Numbered from the stretch's first letter, positions 19,552 to 31,744 are shown. The stretch is DNA of 64,000 bases from Burkholderiales bacterium (GCA_026005015.1 BPKG01000001.1:1369501-1433500), one strand, 5' to 3'. Numbers and translations are program-made. Notes: generated by a model from the letters alone, not told the origin.

Positions 19552-19564
19552 GGGAAGCCTCGGC

Positions 19565-20098
19565 TCACTTCTTCTTGGTCTCTTTCAAGACCACGTGCTC
19601 ATCCGCGTAGCGGATTCCCTTGCCCTTGTAGGGCTCCGGCTTGCGGTAGCCGCGGATTTCCGCCGCCACCTGCCCGACCTGCTGCTTGTCGATGCCCTTG
19701 ACCACGATTTCGGTCTGGCTCGGGGTCTCCACCTTGATCCCTTTGGGCATCTTGCGGCTGATCGGGTGGGAAAAGCCCACCGTCAGATTCAGGCTGTCGC
19801 CGCTCGCCTGGGCCCGGTAGCCCACTCCGACCAGCGTCAGCCGCTTCTCGAAACCCTTGGTCACGCCGTGAACCATATTGGCCACATTGGCGCGGGTGGT
19901 TCCGGACATGGCCTTCGCCATGGCGCTGTCGTTCGCCGCCTTGAAATGGAGGGCATCCCCGTTCTTCTCCACGATCACGTGGCGGGTCAGCGGCCTGGTC
20001 AAGGTCCCGAGGGGGCCTTTGACCGTGATCTCGCTTCGGGAGAGCGCCACTTCCACCCCTTTGGGCAGCAGGATTGGATATTTCGCGATTCGGGACAC
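19565..20098 (-). CDS. rplF: 50S ribosomal protein L6
   Basis: A two-domain protein near the factor-binding site. It is 177 aa. The start is [19 protein letters not shown]; the C-terminal family motif is [20 protein letters not shown], followed by a short basic tail. It sits 10 bases after rpsH in the spc operon. Confidence 0.97.
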   Translation of the reverse strand: MSRIAKYPILLPKGVEVALSRSEITVKGPLGTLTRPLTRHVIVEKNGDALHFKAANDSAMAKAMSGTTRANVANMVHGVTKGFEKRLTLVGVGYRAQASGDSLNLTVGFSHPISRKMPKGIKVETPSQTEIVVKGIDKQQVGQVAAEIRGYRKPEPYKGKGIRYADEHVVLKETKKK

Positions 20099-20108
20099 GG
20101 CCAGATCC

Positions 20109-20504
20109 TCACGCCACGATGCACAGCACCTCGCCGCCGATGCCGGCGGCGCGGGCCTGGTAGTCCGTCATCACGCCCCTGGACGTGGACACGATGGCGA
20201 TTCCCAGGCCGTTCATGACCTTGGGCATCTCCCTGGACCCCCTATAGACGCGCAGCCCGGGACGGCTCACGCGCTCGATGGTTTCGATCACCGGCCGTCC
20301 CGCGTAATACTTGAGCGCGATCTCCAGTACGAGCTTTCCCTCCGCTTCGCGAACGGCGAAGTCCTCGATGTAGCCCTCCTCTTTCAACACCTTGGCGATC
20401 GCCACCTTGAGCTTGGACGACGGCATGCTGACGCTCGACTTCTCCGCCGCTTGCGCGTTGCGGATCCGCGTCAGCATGTCGGCGATCGGATCACTCATGC
20501 TCAT
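20109..20504 (-). CDS. rpsH: 30S ribosomal protein S8
   Basis: A 16S rRNA central-domain binder; in E. coli it represses the spc operon. The protein is 131 aa, with the start [20 protein letters not shown] and the C-terminal [20 protein letters not shown] signature. The gap to rpsN is 79 bases and shows no clear signal. Confidence 0.97.
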   Translation of the reverse strand: MSMSDPIADMLTRIRNAQAAEKSSVSMPSSKLKVAIAKVLKEEGYIEDFAVREAEGKLVLEIALKYYAGRPVIETIERVSRPGLRVYRGSREMPKVMNGLGIAIVSTSRGVMTDYQARAAGIGGEVLCIVA

Positions 20505-20583
20505 CTAAGTTCTCCTGCAGGCTGCTTGCTCCGGTCACCCATCCTCCGTCGACGAGGCGAGCCCGGCCGATGCCTCGATTCGG

Positions 20584-20889
20584 TTACCAGCTTGCCTTGA
20601 TCATCCCCGGGATCTCGCCGCGCATCGCGATCTCCCGCAGCTTGTTCCGGCCCAGCCCGAACTTGCGGAAAGTGCCCCGGGGACGGCCGGTGAGGGCGCA
20701 GCGGTTGCGCAGCCGCACCGGGCTGGCGTTGCGCGGGAGGCGCTGCAACTTGAGCAACGCCAGGTGCCGCTCATCTTCCGAAAGCTTCTGGTTCCTGGCG
20801 ATCGAGAGCAGTTCCCGGCGTTTGGCCGCGTATTTCTTCACCGTGGCGCGGCGCTTCAATTCGCGATTGATCAAGGACTTCTTCGCCAT
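20584..20889 (-). CDS. rpsN: 30S ribosomal protein S14 (zinc-free type)
   Basis: A 30S head protein. At 101 aa and without the two CxxC pairs of short S14, it is the long zinc-independent form. Family stretches are [34 protein letters not shown] and [17 protein letters not shown]. It lies 7 bases after rplE. Confidence 0.96.
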   Translation of the reverse strand: MAKKSLINRELKRRATVKKYAAKRRELLSIARNQKLSEDERHLALLKLQRLPRNASPVRLRNRCALTGRPRGTFRKFGLGRNKLREIAMRGEIPGMIKASW

Positions 20890-20896
20890 GTGCCCC

Positions 20897-21436
20897 TCAG
20901 CTCTTGAACGGAAACTTGAACGCCGCCAGCAGCGCCCGGGCTTCCTCGTCTGTCCTGGCGGTGGTGGTGATCGTGATGTTCATGCCCCGTAGCGCATCGA
21001 TCTTGTCGTACTCGATTTCCGGGAAGATGATCTGCTCCTTCACGCCCATGCTGTAGCCGCCCCGGCCGTCGAAGGCCCGAGGCGAAAGACCCCGGAAGTC
21101 ACGGATGCGGGGAATCGCGATCGAGATCAGGCGGTCGAGGAACTCGTACATCCGCGCGCGGCGCAGCGTGACCATGCAGCCCACCGGAAAGCCCGCGCGG
21201 ATCTTGAAAGCGGCGATCGACTTGCGGGCCTTGGTCACCACGGGCTTCTGCCCGGCGATCCTTTCCAGGTCCGCGACCGCGTTTTCTATCACCTTCTTGT
21301 CCGCCACGGCTTCGCCCACCCCCATGTTGAGCGTGATCTTCTCGATGCGCGGCACCTGCATCACGCTCTTGTACCCGAACCGCTTCATCAGCTCGGGCAC
21401 CACAGTCTCGCGGTAGTACTGCTGCAAACGTGCCAT
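20897..21436 (-). CDS. rplE: 50S ribosomal protein L5
   Basis: Binds 5S rRNA and contacts the P-site tRNA. The protein is 179 aa. Conserved stretches are [37 protein letters not shown], and [19 protein letters not shown] chose ATG 21436, which has AAGGGA 7 bases upstream, rather than the longer frame to 21451. It is 11 bases after rplX. Confidence 0.96.
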   Translation of the reverse strand: MARLQQYYRETVVPELMKRFGYKSVMQVPRIEKITLNMGVGEAVADKKVIENAVADLERIAGQKPVVTKARKSIAAFKIRAGFPVGCMVTLRRARMYEFLDRLISIAIPRIRDFRGLSPRAFDGRGGYSMGVKEQIIFPEIEYDKIDALRGMNITITTTARTDEEARALLAAFKFPFKS

Positions 21437-21447
21437 CGACCGTCCCT

Positions 21448-21765
21448 TCAAACGTCGATCACTTCCCCGTTGGACTTGAAATAGCGCACCTTGCGCTTGT
21501 CCTCCAGGAGCCTGAATCCCACCCGATCGGGCTTCTGCGTGTGCGGGTTGAATATGGCCACGTTGGAGACGTGAATCGGCATCTCCTTCTCGATGATGCC
21601 CCCGGTGGTCCCCTTTATGGGGTTGGGACGCTGGTGCTTTTTCACTCTGTTCACGCCCTCCACCACCACGCGCTCGTCGTCGACCACGCGCAGCACGGTG
21701 CCCCGCCGGCCTTTGTCTTTGCCGGCGATCACGATGACCTCGTCACCTTTGCGGATCTTGCGCAT
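21448..21765 (-). CDS. rplX: 50S ribosomal protein L24
   Basis: An assembly initiator for the 50S subunit. The protein is 105 aa from ATG 21765. The KOW motif region [20 protein letters not shown] is at residues 4-23, followed by [13 protein letters not shown] and a C-terminal [10 protein letters not shown]. It is 10 bases after rplN. Confidence 0.96.
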   Translation of the reverse strand: MRKIRKGDEVIVIAGKDKGRRGTVLRVVDDERVVVEGVNRVKKHQRPNPIKGTTGGIIEKEMPIHVSNVAIFNPHTQKPDRVGFRLLEDKRKVRYFKSNGEVIDV

Positions 21766-21775
21766 CGGCTTTTCC

Positions 21776-22144
21776 TCAGAGCACTTCGGGCGCAAGCGAA
21801 ACGATCTTCATGAACCGTTCGGTGCGCAGTTCCCGGGTCACGGGACCGAAGATGCGGGTCCCGATCGGCTCCAGCTTGTTGTTGAGCAGCACCGCCGCGT
21901 TCGAGTCGAACTTGATGAGCGAGCCGTCCGCCCGCCGCACGCCCTTGGCGGTGCGCACCACGACCGCGTTGTAGATCTCGCCCTTCTTGACGCGGCCGCG
22001 GGGAGCCGCTTCCTTTATGCTCACTTTGATGACGTCGCCGATGTTGGCGTAGCGCCGCTTCGAGCCGCCCAGCACCTTGATGCACTTGAGCGTGCGCGCG
22101 CCGGTGTTGTCGGCCACGTCCAGCAGGGACTGCATCTGTATCAT
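21776..22144 (-). CDS. rplN: 50S ribosomal protein L14
   Basis: Forms an intersubunit bridge. The protein is 122 aa, starting [19 protein letters not shown], with [20 protein letters not shown] and the end [14 protein letters not shown]. It is the first gene of the spc operon in E. coli; here a 135-base gap with a TATAAT separates it from rpsQ, consistent with that boundary. Confidence 0.97.
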   Translation of the reverse strand: MIQMQSLLDVADNTGARTLKCIKVLGGSKRRYANIGDVIKVSIKEAAPRGRVKKGEIYNAVVVRTAKGVRRADGSLIKFDSNAAVLLNNKLEPIGTRIFGPVTRELRTERFMKIVSLAPEVL

Positions 22145-22246
22145 TTCGAATCCCTCTCCAACTTAACCCGATGCCGGGCTCGCCCGGCTGACCGGCCAGT
22201 TTTGGATCCCGTCCGGGAAAGGCGCCCTACAAAGGGAAAATTGATA

Positions 22247-22252
22247 ATTATA
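22247..22252 (-). promoter_or_regulatory. Candidate -10 box at the S10/spc operon boundary
   Basis: TATAAT within TTGATATAATTATCAA, itself an inverted repeat, in the 135-base gap between rpsQ and rplN. A poor -35 (TGGTAC) lies 17 bases upstream. The place corresponds to the E. coli spc promoter. Confidence 0.45.
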
Positions 22253-22279
22253 TCAACTAATCCGCCGCGGTACCAGGAC

Positions 22280-22549
22280 TCAAACTGCCCGCGCCTTCTC
22301 CAGCAGCTTGGTCACACGCCACGACTTGGTCTTGGAAATCGGCCGGCACTCCTCGATCTCCACCAGGTCGCCCTCGCGTGCTTCGTTGTTCTCGTTGTGG
22401 GCGTGATACTTCTTGGAGCGCGTAATCACCTTGCCTATCAAGGGATGCTTGACTCGGCGCTCCACCAGCACCGTGACGGTTTTGTCCATCTTGTCGCTCA
22501 CCACCCGCCCCATGAGGGTGCGGCGGCGTTTCGCCTGTTCCTCACTCAT
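22280..22549 (-). CDS. rpsQ: 30S ribosomal protein S17
   Basis: A primary 16S rRNA binder. The protein is 89 aa. The family core is [20 protein letters not shown], then [19 protein letters not shown] and [16 protein letters not shown]. The start overlaps the rpmC stop by 4 bases. It is the last gene of the S10 section. Confidence 0.97.
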   Translation of the reverse strand: MSEEQAKRRRTLMGRVVSDKMDKTVTVLVERRVKHPLIGKVITRSKKYHAHNENNEAREGDLVEIEECRPISKTKSWRVTKLLEKARAV

Positions 22550-22740
22550 TGCTTACCCGCCCTCTCCCTCAGAATCGTGCGCACCCGGGCAATGTCCCGC
22601 CGCACTTTGCCGAGCTGGCTCGTGTTGGCGAGCTGCTGGGTGGCGTGCTGCATGCGCAGGCTGAACTGGGCGCGCAGCAGCTCGCCCAGCTCTTTTCTTA
22701 ATTCGTCCACCGACTTGGAACGCAACTCTCTTGGCTTCAC
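22546..22740 (-). CDS. rpmC: 50S ribosomal protein L29
   Basis: A small helical protein at the exit tunnel, next to the trigger factor and SRP docking site. I start it at GTG 22740, giving 64 aa ([20 protein letters not shown] then [17 protein letters not shown]). The longer open frame to 22836 is antisense-like read-through in another gene's frame. It is 4 bases after the rplP stop and overlaps rpsQ by 4 bases. Confidence 0.94.
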   Translation of the reverse strand: MKPRELRSKSVDELRKELGELLRAQFSLRMQHATQQLANTSQLGKVRRDIARVRTILRERAGKQ

Positions 22741-22744
22741 GGAC

Positions 22745-23158
22745 TCACCCCAGTTGGCGAACGACGAATTCGGTTTGCACCGGCAACTTGGCCGCCGCCA
22801 GGCGGAAGGCTTCCCTGGCGATGGCCTCGGACACACCGTCCATTTCGTAGAGAACCTTGCCGGGCCGGATCTCGGCGACGAAAAATTCCGGGTTCCCCTT
22901 CCCGTTGCCCATGCGCACTTCCGCCGGCTTCTTGGAAACGGGCTTGTCCGGGAAGATGCGGATCCAGATCCGGCCGCCGCGCTTGACGTGCCGCGTCATG
23001 GCGCGGCGGGCGGCCTCGATCTGCCGTGCGGTCAGGCGGCCGCGGGTAATCGCCTTGAGTCCGTACTCGCCGAAGGAAACCTTGTGGCCACGGGTGGCGA
23101 TGCCCCTGTTGCGCCCCTTCTGCTGTTTGCGGTACTTGGTTCTAGCTGGCTGCAGCAT
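22745..23158 (-). CDS. rplP: 50S ribosomal protein L16
   Basis: Organises the A-site tRNA region of the 50S subunit. The protein is 137 aa from ATG 23158 ([19 protein letters not shown]). Conserved: [39 protein letters not shown] and [20 protein letters not shown]. It is intact, in contrast to rpsC just upstream. The rpsC frame stays open across its start. Confidence 0.96.
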   Translation of the reverse strand: MLQPARTKYRKQQKGRNRGIATRGHKVSFGEYGLKAITRGRLTARQIEAARRAMTRHVKRGGRIWIRIFPDKPVSKKPAEVRMGNGKGNPEFFVAEIRPGKVLYEMDGVSEAIAREAFRLAAAKLPVQTEFVVRQLG

Positions 23159-23171
23159 TTTTCGCTCCTGT

Positions 23172-23867
23172 CTCTCCGGGCACGCCGCGGCTGCTCGGTC
23201 GGCGCCGCAGGCGGCAAGGCCGTCGCCGGCTGCTCGGCCTTGCCCAGGATTTCCCCCTTGAACACCCACACCTTGACGCCGATTACCCCGTAGGTCGTCT
23301 TCGCCTCGGAAAAACCGTAGTCCACGTCGGCCCGCAGCGTGTGCAGCGGCACGCGCCCCTCCCGGTACCATTCCGTCCGGGCGATCTCCACGCCGTTCAA
23401 TCGGCCGGCGCTCATGATCTTGATGCCCTGGGCACCCAGCCGCATGGCGTTGGTGATGGCGCGCTTCATGGCTCGGCGGAACATGATGCGCTTTTCCAGC
23501 TGGGCAGAAATGGAGTCGGCGATTAACTGCGCGTCAGCTCCGGCTTGCGGATTTCCTCGATGTTCACGTGCACCGGGACTCCCATTAACCGCTGCAGCTC
23601 GGTGCGCAGCATCTCGATGTCCTCGCCCTTCTTGCCGATCACCACCCCCGGGCGGGCGCTGTGGATCGTGATCTTGGCGTTCTTGGCCGGCCGCTCGATC
23701 ACGATCTTGCTCACCGCCGCGTGGGCGAGCTTCTGGCGCAGATGATCCCGGACCTTGATGTCCTCGTTGAGCATCACCGGGAAATTCTTGTCGTTCGCGT
23801 ACCAGCGGGAAGTCCAGTTGCGCAGGACCGCGAGCCTGAAGCCGGTCGGATGGATCTTCTGTCCCAT
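23172..23867 (-). CDS. rpsC: 30S ribosomal protein S3, frameshifted; 3' end unclear
   Basis: An mRNA-entry-channel protein with a KH domain. From [20 protein letters not shown] (23867) the frame is good through [13 protein letters not shown] and [11 protein letters not shown], then stops at 23523. The next frame resumes [20 protein letters not shown] and carries the C-terminal domain to [11 protein letters not shown]. Adding one G in the CTGAC near 23534-23537 restores KPELDAQLIAD, so one base was lost. The C-terminal frame has no stop before rplP and would run to 23032; a second indel or an overlap is possible, so the end given is a guess. The protein is otherwise well conserved. Confidence 0.85.
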
Positions 23868-23876
23868 GGATGCTCC

Positions 23877-24235
23877 TTAAGTTTTCGCCGCCTTGCCGGT
23901 CTTTTCGTCGCCGACGGTCACGAAGACGTGGCAGGTCGGCTTCAGGATCCTGGCCCCCCGGCCCTTGGCGCGGGCGTGGTAGCGGCGCAGGGTGGGTCCC
24001 TGTTCCACCAGGACGCGCACTCACCTTCAGCTCGTCCACGTCCGCTCCTTCATTGTGCTCGGCGTTGGCGATGGCGGATTCCAGCACCTTCTTGATGATC
24101 CCGGCCGCTTTCTTGGGGCTGAAAGGTCAGGATATTGAGCGCCCGCTCCACCGGAAGCCCGCGGATCTGGTCGGCCACCAGCCGCCCCTTCTGCGCCGAA
24201 AGCCGCACGCCCCACAGCCTGGCGGTAGTCTCCAT
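23877..24235 (-). CDS. rplV: 50S ribosomal protein L22, two frameshifts
   Basis: Lines the exit tunnel. [20 protein letters not shown] to ALNILTF is in one frame; [20 protein letters not shown] to DELKVSA is in a second; [20 protein letters not shown] to the end KTGKAAKT is in a third. An extra T at about 24122-24124 and an indel near 24013-24019 explain the breaks. About 118 aa would result, normal for L22. Stop at 23877, 9 bases before rpsC. The preserved protein sequence on both sides of each break argues for sequence error. Confidence 0.85.
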
Positions 24236-24246
24236 GGCCTCCCTCC

Positions 24247-24534
24247 CTATTTCTTCGTCGCCACCGCCGCCTTCTTGTCGGCGGCATGGCCCCTGAAAGT
24301 GCGGGTGAGCGCGAATTCCCCGAGCTTGTGGCCCACCATGTTCTCCGTGATGAACACGGGGATGTGCTGCTTGCCGTTGTGCACGGCGATGGTCAAGCCG
24401 ACAAAGTCGGGAATGATGGTCGAGCGGCGCGACCAGGTCTTGATCGGACGCTTGTCGTTCGCCGCCCGCGCTGCCTCCACCTTGCGCATGAGGTGGTGAT
24501 CGACGAACGGGCCTTTCTTAACTGAACGTGCCAT
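24247..24534 (-). CDS. rpsS: 30S ribosomal protein S19
   Basis: A 30S head protein near the A-site. The protein is 95 aa, starting [20 protein letters not shown], with [20 protein letters not shown] and [19 protein letters not shown]. It is intact, although it lies inside the indel-rich stretch between rplV and rplB. Confidence 0.97.
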   Translation of the reverse strand: MARSVKKGPFVDHHLMRKVEAARAANDKRPIKTWSRRSTIIPDFVGLTIAVHNGKQHIPVFITENMVGHKLGEFALTRTFRGHAADKKAAVATKK

Positions 24535-24549
24535 TGGCCTGATGCCTCA

Positions 24550-25378
24550 TCAAGTCTTCTTGCGACGGCTGACGATCATTGCGGTGGTGCGCTTGTTGCG
24601 CCGGGTCTTGTAGCCCTTGGTGGGTACGCCCCACGGCGACACCGGGTGGCGCCCCCCCGAGGTCTTGCCCTCGCCGCCGCCGTGGGGGTGGTCGATGGGG
24701 TTCATCGCCACGCCGCGGACGGTGGGCCTGATGCCGCGCCAGCGGCTGGCCCCGGCCTTGCCGATCGACTCCAGGGAGTGCTCCTCGTTGCCCACCTCGC
24801 CGATGGCGGCTCGGCAATTCAGGTGCACCTTGCGGATCTCCCCGGAACGCAGCCGCAGCTGGGCGTAATCGCCTTCCCGCGCGAGCAAGCTGCACCGACG
24901 TGCCCGCCGCCCGCGCGAGCTGCGCGCCCTTGCCCGGGACCATTTCCACGCAGTGCACCGTGGTACCCACCGGAATGTTCCTGCAGCGGCAGGACGTTTC
25001 CGGGCTTGATCGGCGCCTCCGACCCCGCTCAGCACCCGGTCCCCCGCGGCAAGGCCCTTGGGCGCGATGATGTAGCGGCGCTCGCCGTCCGCGTAGCACA
25101 AGCAGCGCGATGTGCGCGCTGCGGTTCGGGTCGTACTCCAGGCGCTCCACCCGGGCGGGAATGCCGTCCTTCGTCCGGCGGAAGTCGATGATCCGGTAGC
25201 GGTGCTTGTGGCCGCCGCCCTGGTGCCGCGTGGTGATCCTGCCGGCGTTGTTGCGGCCGGTGCCTTCTTCTGCGCCTCGTGAGCGGCTCGTACGGCCCGC
25301 CCTTGTGCAGCCCGGGCGTGACCACCCGCACGACGCGCGCCGGCCGGGGGACGTGGGTTTCACTTTGACCAGCGGCAT
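24550..25378 (-). CDS. rplB: 50S ribosomal protein L2, about seven indels
   Basis: A primary 23S rRNA binder near the peptidyl transferase centre. The full L2 sequence can be pieced together from three frames: [15 protein letters not shown], then [15 protein letters not shown], then [20 protein letters not shown], then [20 protein letters not shown], and at the end [19 protein letters not shown] (with the catalytic-centre His) to IVSRRKKT. Three missing bases (near 25333, 25279, 25265) and four extra bases (near 25099, 25024, 24980, 24887) account for the breaks. Abuts rplW (TAAATG). An essential gene with this pattern is best read as a poor consensus. Confidence 0.88.
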
Positions 25379-25694
25379 TTACTTGACCTCCTCGGCGAAG
25401 TTGATTTCCTGGCCAGGCTGCAAGCGCACGTACGCTTTCTTCCAGTTGCGCCGGCGCCCGCGCGAGCGGCCGAAGCGCTTTCTTTGCCCTTCACGTTCGC
25501 GCCACCTGCACCGTCTCCACCTGGGTCTTGAACATGAGCTCGACCGCCGCCTTGATCTCCGGCTTGGTGGCGTCCTCGGCCACCCGGAAAACGTACTGCC
25601 GGTGGCGATCCGCCACCAGCGTGCTCTTTTCCGAGACCACCGGCGCCAGCATGCACGCTTCATCAGCCGCTCTGTGGCGTTGAATCCCGCTCAT
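25379..25694 (-). CDS. rplW: 50S ribosomal protein L23, several indels
   Basis: Docks trigger factor and SRP at the tunnel exit. The central part reads [20 protein letters not shown] then [20 protein letters not shown]. The C-terminus [20 protein letters not shown] then [11 protein letters not shown] is in another frame, with breaks near 25498-25503 and 25480. Near the start, ATG 25694 leads to an L23-like NATERLMK only if extra bases near 25687, 25657 and 25653 are removed. Expected length is about 103 aa. The corrected start overlaps the rplD stop (ATGA). Confidence 0.82.
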
Positions 25695-26316
25695 GCGTAG
25701 CATCTCCTCGAGCTTGGCCACCGCGCCCCGGGTCAGCAACACGCTCGGGAAACGCACCAGGCTCACCGGATCGGCTTGATGGGGCTCCAGCACCAACACA
25801 TCGCGCGCAAGTTGCGCGCGGAGAGCGTAGAGGTTGTCGTCGACCCCGTCGGCGATGATCAGCAGCCCGTTCGAGGCCCATGTCCTTGAGCTTCCGCGCC
25901 AGGAGCTTGGTCTTCGGCGCTTCGACCTTGAGTTCCTCCACCACCGACAGCCGCCCTTCCCGGGCCAGCTGGGAGAGGATGGAGGCCATCCCGGCGCGGT
26001 ACATCTTCCGGTTCACTTTGTGGCTGAAGTTCTCGTCCGGCGTATTGGGAAAGATCTTCCCGCCACCGCGCCACAGGGGACTGCCGGCGAAGCCCGCGCG
26101 GGCACGGCCGGTGCCCTTCTGGCGCCAGGGCTTGCGGTGGGACTTATTGACCTCCCCCCGCGCTTTCTGTTTGCGCGTCCCGAGACGCGCGTTGGCCAGA
26201 TAAGCGGTCACCAGTTGGTGCACCAGCGCCTCGTTGTACTCGCGCCCGAACAGGCTGTCGGAGGCGCTGAGGCTCGCCTTGGGTTGCCCCTTGTCGTCGA
26301 TCAACTTGAGGTCCAT
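25691..26316 (-). CDS. rplD: 50S ribosomal protein L4, two frameshifts
   Basis: An exit-tunnel protein and, in E. coli, the S10-operon repressor. The main frame runs [20 protein letters not shown] through [20 protein letters not shown] to LKDMGLER. The rest ([20 protein letters not shown] to AVAKLEEML) is in the next frame; removing one G of the run at about 25866-25868 joins them. A second extra base near 25696 hides the natural end MLA-stop, whose TGA overlaps the rplW ATG. About 207 aa. The start shares a base with the rplC stop (TGATG). Confidence 0.88.
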
Positions 26317-26960
26317 CACGCACCCGCCTTCACGCTGGGACGAACGATCACCCGGCTCCCCTTCGAGCCGGGCACAGCGCCCTTGACCAGCAGGAGCTGC
26401 CGCTCGCCGTCGACGCGCACCACTTCCAGATTCTGCACCGTGCGCTTGACCGCGCCGAGGTGGCCCGGCATGCGCTTCCCGGGGAACACCCGCCCCGGAT
26501 CCTGGTTCTGGCCGGTGGAGCCCGGCTTGTTGTGGGAAATGGAATTGCCGTGGCTCGCACGGTTGGAGCTGAAGTTGTGGCGCTTGATGACGCCGGCGAA
26601 ACCCTTGCCGATCGTGATTCCGCTCACGTCCACGTGCTGGCCCACTTGGAACAGTTCCACCCCGATCGCGTCGCCGGGCTTGAGACTCGCCAGGACCTCC
26701 GCAGCGGCCCTGAACTCGCTCAGCGCCTCCCCCGCCTCCACCCCGGCCTTGGCGAAATGCCCGGCCATCGGCTTGGTTACCCGGCTCGCACGGCGCTTGC
26801 CGAAAGTCACCTGCACAGCGCTGTAGCCGTCGGTCTCGGGCGATTTGATCTGGGTGACGCGGTTGCTGGAGACGTCTAGCACGGTCACGGGAACGGCGGT
26901 CCCGTCCTCCGCGAAAATGCGGGTCATGCCGACTTTGCGGCCCATCAGTCCCAGTGTCAT
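26316..26960 (-). CDS. rplC: 50S ribosomal protein L3
   Basis: An early assembly protein that reaches the peptidyl transferase centre. The protein is 214 aa from ATG 26960 ([20 protein letters not shown]). The glutamine methylated by PrmB in E. coli lies in [20 protein letters not shown]. The frame is intact and ends the clean part before the indel zone. Confidence 0.97.
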   Translation of the reverse strand: MTLGLMGRKVGMTRIFAEDGTAVPVTVLDVSSNRVTQIKSPETDGYSAVQVTFGKRRASRVTKPMAGHFAKAGVEAGEALSEFRAAAEVLASLKPGDAIGVELFQVGQHVDVSGITIGKGFAGVIKRHNFSSNRASHGNSISHNKPGSTGQNQDPGRVFPGKRMPGHLGAVKRTVQNLEVVRVDGERQLLLVKGAVPGSKGSRVIVRPSVKAGA

Positions 26961-27072
26961 CGTTCTCGTTCCCTTCAACAGCGCCGGTTGCGGTTGACCG
27001 GCGGTCATGCACGATTCGGTTAAGGGGGGCGGCTCGGAGAGCACCCGTTCCGCCTTTACCCTTCGCCCATCG

Positions 27073-27381
27073 CTATAACTTGATCTCCACGTCCACCCCC
27101 GCCGGCAGATCGAGCTTCATCAGCGCGTCCACCGTCTTGTCGGTGGGATCTATGATGTCCATCAGCCTCAAGTGCGTGCGAATCTCGAACTGGTCGCGCG
27201 AGGTCTTGTTGACGTGGGGCGAGCGCAGGACATCGAAGCGCTCGATGCGTGTCGGCAGCGGCACGGGGCCGCGCACCACCGCCCCGGTCCGCTTGGCAGT
27301 TTCGACGATCTCCAGCGCCGACTGGTCGATCAGGCGGTAATCGAACGCCTTGAGGCGGATTCGTATCTTCTGGCTCTGCAT
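27073..27381 (-). CDS. rpsJ: 30S ribosomal protein S10
   Basis: A 30S head protein that also acts as NusE in antitermination. The protein is 102 aa: [59 protein letters not shown]. First gene of the S10 operon. The 87-base gap to tuf is GC-rich with a small GGGGCGCTTTCCCC hairpin; I cannot identify an L4 leader there. Confidence 0.97.
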   Translation of the reverse strand: MQSQKIRIRLKAFDYRLIDQSALEIVETAKRTGAVVRGPVPLPTRIERFDVLRSPHVNKTSRDQFEIRTHLRLMDIIDPTDKTVDALMKLDLPAGVDVEIKL

Positions 27382-27468
27382 GCTTTAACCCCATGTAAGC
27401 GTCTGGGCGCGGCGGCCGGTTCCGTAGGGGAAAGCGCCCCTCCACGGCCGTGGCCCGCGTCCCAGCCG

Positions 27469-28659
<1,191 letters not shown>

Positions 28660-28678
28660 GACTGTTTCCTTCCGACGA

Positions 28679-30769
28679 CTATTTCTTGTTGATGATCGCT
28701 TCCGCGACGTTGCGGGGCGCCTCGGCGTAGTGCTTGAACTCCATCGTGTACGTGGCGCGGCCCTGGGTAAGCGAGCGCAGCGTGGTGGAGTAGCCGAACA
28801 TCTCGGCAAGCGGCACCTCGGCGCGGACCACCTTGAAGCCAGGTCGGTCCTCCATGCCCTGCACGATGCCACGGCGGGAGGACAGGTCGCCCATGACGTT
28901 GCCCATGAATTCCTCGGGAGTCTCGACCTCCACCGCCATCATGGGCTCGAGCAGCGTCGGGTTCGCTTTCCTGAGCGCCTCCTTGAAGCCGATGGAGGCC
29001 GCCATCTTGAAGGCGTTCTCGTTCGAGTCCACTTCGTGATAGGAGCCGTCGAACAGCGTGACTTTGACGTCCACGATCGGGAAGCCGGCCAGCACGCCGT
29101 TGGGCAGCGTGTCCTCCAGCCCCTTCTGCACCGCCGGGATGTACTCCCGCGGAACGACGCCGCCCTTGATGGCGTCGACGAACTCGAAGCCCTTGCCGGG
29201 CCCGTTGGGCTCCACCCGCAGCCACACGTGGCCGTACTGGCCGCGGCCTCCGGTCTGCTTGATGAACTTGCCCTCGGCCTCGGCGGCCTTCTTGATGGTT
29301 TCCCGGTAGGCAACCTGGGGAGCGCCGACGTTGGCCTCGACGCCGAACTCCCGCCGCATCCGGTCCACGATGATCTCCAGGTGCAGCTCGCCCATGCCGG
29401 AGATGATGGTTTGGCCGGATTCCTCGTCGGTGCGTACGCGAAACGACGGATCCTCCTGGGCCAGGCGGGAGAGGGCGATACCCATTTTTTCCTGGTCCGC
29501 CTTGGTCTTCGGCTCCACTGCCACGTGGATCACCGGCTCCGGGAACTCCATGCGCTCGAGGGTGATAACGTTGTTCGGATCGCACAGGGTATCGCCGGTG
29601 GACACGTCCTTGAGCCCCACTACCGCCGCGATGTCTCCCGCCCGAACCTCCTTGATTTCGGCGCGCTCGTTGGCGTGCATCTGCAGCAGGCGCCCGATGC
29701 GCTCCTTCTTCCCTTTGACCGGGTTGAAGACGGTGTCACCCGAATTGAGGACCCCGGAATAGACGCGCAGGAAGGTGATCTGGCCCACGTACGGGTCGGT
29801 CATGATCTTGAACGCGAGGGCCGAGAACGGAGCCTCGTCCTTCGCTTCCCGCTCGCCAGGCTGGCCGTTTTCCAGCACGCCCTTGACCGGGGGAATGTCG
29901 GCTGGCGACGGCAGGTAGTCGATCACCGCGTCCAGCATGGCCTGCACGCCCTTGTTCTTGAACGCGGAACCGCACAGCATGGGCACGATTTCGAACGAAA
30001 TGGTGCGGCTGCGCAGCCCTTTCTTGATGTCCTCGACGGAGAGATCCCCTTCCTCGAGGTATTTGTTCATCAGCTCCTCGTCGGCCTCGGCGGCGCTCTC
30101 CACCATCTTGTCGCGCCACTCCTGGGCCTGGTCCCGCAGGCTCCCCGGGATGTCCTTGAGCTCGAACTTCATCCCTTGGGTGGAATCGTCCCAGTAGATC
30201 GCCTTCATGCGCACCAGGTCGACCACGCCTTCGAACTTCTCTTCGGCTCCGATCGGAATCTGGATCGGAACCGGGTTGGCCTTGAGCCGGGCCCTCATCT
30301 GCTCGAAGACCCTGAAGAAGTCGGCTCCCTGCCGATCCATCTTGTTGACGAAAGCCAGCCGGGGCACGCGGTACTTGTTGGCCTGGCGCCAGACCGTCTC
30401 GGACTGGGGCTGCACGCCGCCCACCGCGCAGTAGACCATGCACGCGCCGTCGAGCACCCGCATCGAGCGCTCCACCTCGATGGTGAAGTCCACGTGCCCC
30501 GGCGTGTCGATGATGTTGATCCGGTGCTCCGGATAGTTCTGGTCCATGCCCCTCCAGAAGCAGGTGGTGGCGGCCGAGGTGATGGTGATCCCGCGCTCCC
30601 GCTCCTGCTCCATCCAGTCCATGACCGCGGCGCCGTCGTGCACCTCCCCGATCTTGTGGGAGACACCCGTATAGAACAGGATGCGCTCGGTGGTCGTGGT
30701 CTTGCCGGCATCGATGTGGGCGCTGATGCCGATGTTGCGATAGCGCTGGATGGGGGTTGTGCGTGGCAC
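28679..30769 (-). CDS. fusA: Elongation factor G
   Basis: The translocation GTPase, also active in ribosome recycling. The protein is 696 aa. G-motifs are [17 protein letters not shown] (about 15-31), [17 protein letters not shown] (about 88-104) and [10 protein letters not shown]. Domain IV and V sequences ([36 protein letters not shown]) are intact. It lies between rpsG and tuf. Confidence 0.98.
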   Translation of the reverse strand: MPRTTPIQRYRNIGISAHIDAGKTTTTERILFYTGVSHKIGEVHDGAAVMDWMEQERERGITITSAATTCFWRGMDQNYPEHRINIIDTPGHVDFTIEVERSMRVLDGACMVYCAVGGVQPQSETVWRQANKYRVPRLAFVNKMDRQGADFFRVFEQMRARLKANPVPIQIPIGAEEKFEGVVDLVRMKAIYWDDSTQGMKFELKDIPGSLRDQAQEWRDKMVESAAEADEELMNKYLEEGDLSVEDIKKGLRSRTISFEIVPMLCGSAFKNKGVQAMLDAVIDYLPSPADIPPVKGVLENGQPGEREAKDEAPFSALAFKIMTDPYVGQITFLRVYSGVLNSGDTVFNPVKGKKERIGRLLQMHANERAEIKEVRAGDIAAVVGLKDVSTGDTLCDPNNVITLERMEFPEPVIHVAVEPKTKADQEKMGIALSRLAQEDPSFRVRTDEESGQTIISGMGELHLEIIVDRMRREFGVEANVGAPQVAYRETIKKAAEAEGKFIKQTGGRGQYGHVWLRVEPNGPGKGFEFVDAIKGGVVPREYIPAVQKGLEDTLPNGVLAGFPIVDVKVTLFDGSYHEVDSNENAFKMAASIGFKEALRKANPTLLEPMMAVEVETPEEFMGNVMGDLSSRRGIVQGMEDRPGFKVVRAEVPLAEMFGYSTTLRSLTQGRATYTMEFKHYAEAPRNVAEAIINKK

Positions 30770-30793
30770 TGCTGAAGACTTCCTGGTTGGACG

Positions 30794-31273
<480 letters not shown>

Positions 31274-31299
31274 TTACACCTGTCCTTGGGTTGCGGCCC

Positions 31300-31677
31300 T
31301 CAGGCGGACTTCGGCCGCTTCGCCCCGTACTTGGAGCGGCCCTGCTTGCGGTCCTTGACGCCGGCGGTGTCTAGGCTGCCGCGGACGATGTGGTAGCGGA
31401 CCCCGGGCAGGTCCTTAACCCGTCCCCCGCGGATCAGGACCACGGAATGTTCCTGGAGATTGTGCCCTTCCCCGCCGATGTAGCCGATGACCTCGTAGCC
31501 GTTGGTCAGGCGCACTTTGGCCACTTTGCGCAGCGCCGAGTTAGGCTTTTTCGGCGTCGTGGTATAGACACGCGTGCAAACGCCGCGCTTCTGGGGGCAG
31601 CCCTCGAGCGCCGGCACCTTGCTCTTCGCCCGCTTGGGCTCGCGGGGCTTGCGTACCAGCTGGTTGACTGTTGGCAT
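31300..31677 (-). CDS. rpsL: 30S ribosomal protein S12
   Basis: A decoding-centre protein. The protein is 125 aa from ATG 31677 ([20 protein letters not shown]). Streptomycin-related residues are wild type: [20 protein letters not shown] contains the K42/K43 pair, and [17 protein letters not shown] contains K88. The longer open frame to 31827 crosses the terminator, so it is not coding. It is first of the str operon. Confidence 0.97.
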   Translation of the reverse strand: MPTVNQLVRKPREPKRAKSKVPALEGCPQKRGVCTRVYTTTPKKPNSALRKVAKVRLTNGYEVIGYIGGEGHNLQEHSVVLIRGGRVKDLPGVRYHIVRGSLDTAGVKDRKQGRSKYGAKRPKSA

Positions 31678-31744
31678 GGTTGACCTTGTTTGCCGAAACC
31701 GAGCGCCGGGCATCTGGTTAGCGCCCGACCGCGCCTGACGTTCC

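Noticed and set aside
23032-24087. A 351-aa frame that joins parts of rplV and rpsC
   Set aside because: It is a chance chimera caused by the indels; the N-terminal part is L22 and the C-terminal part is S3, with an out-of-frame stretch between.
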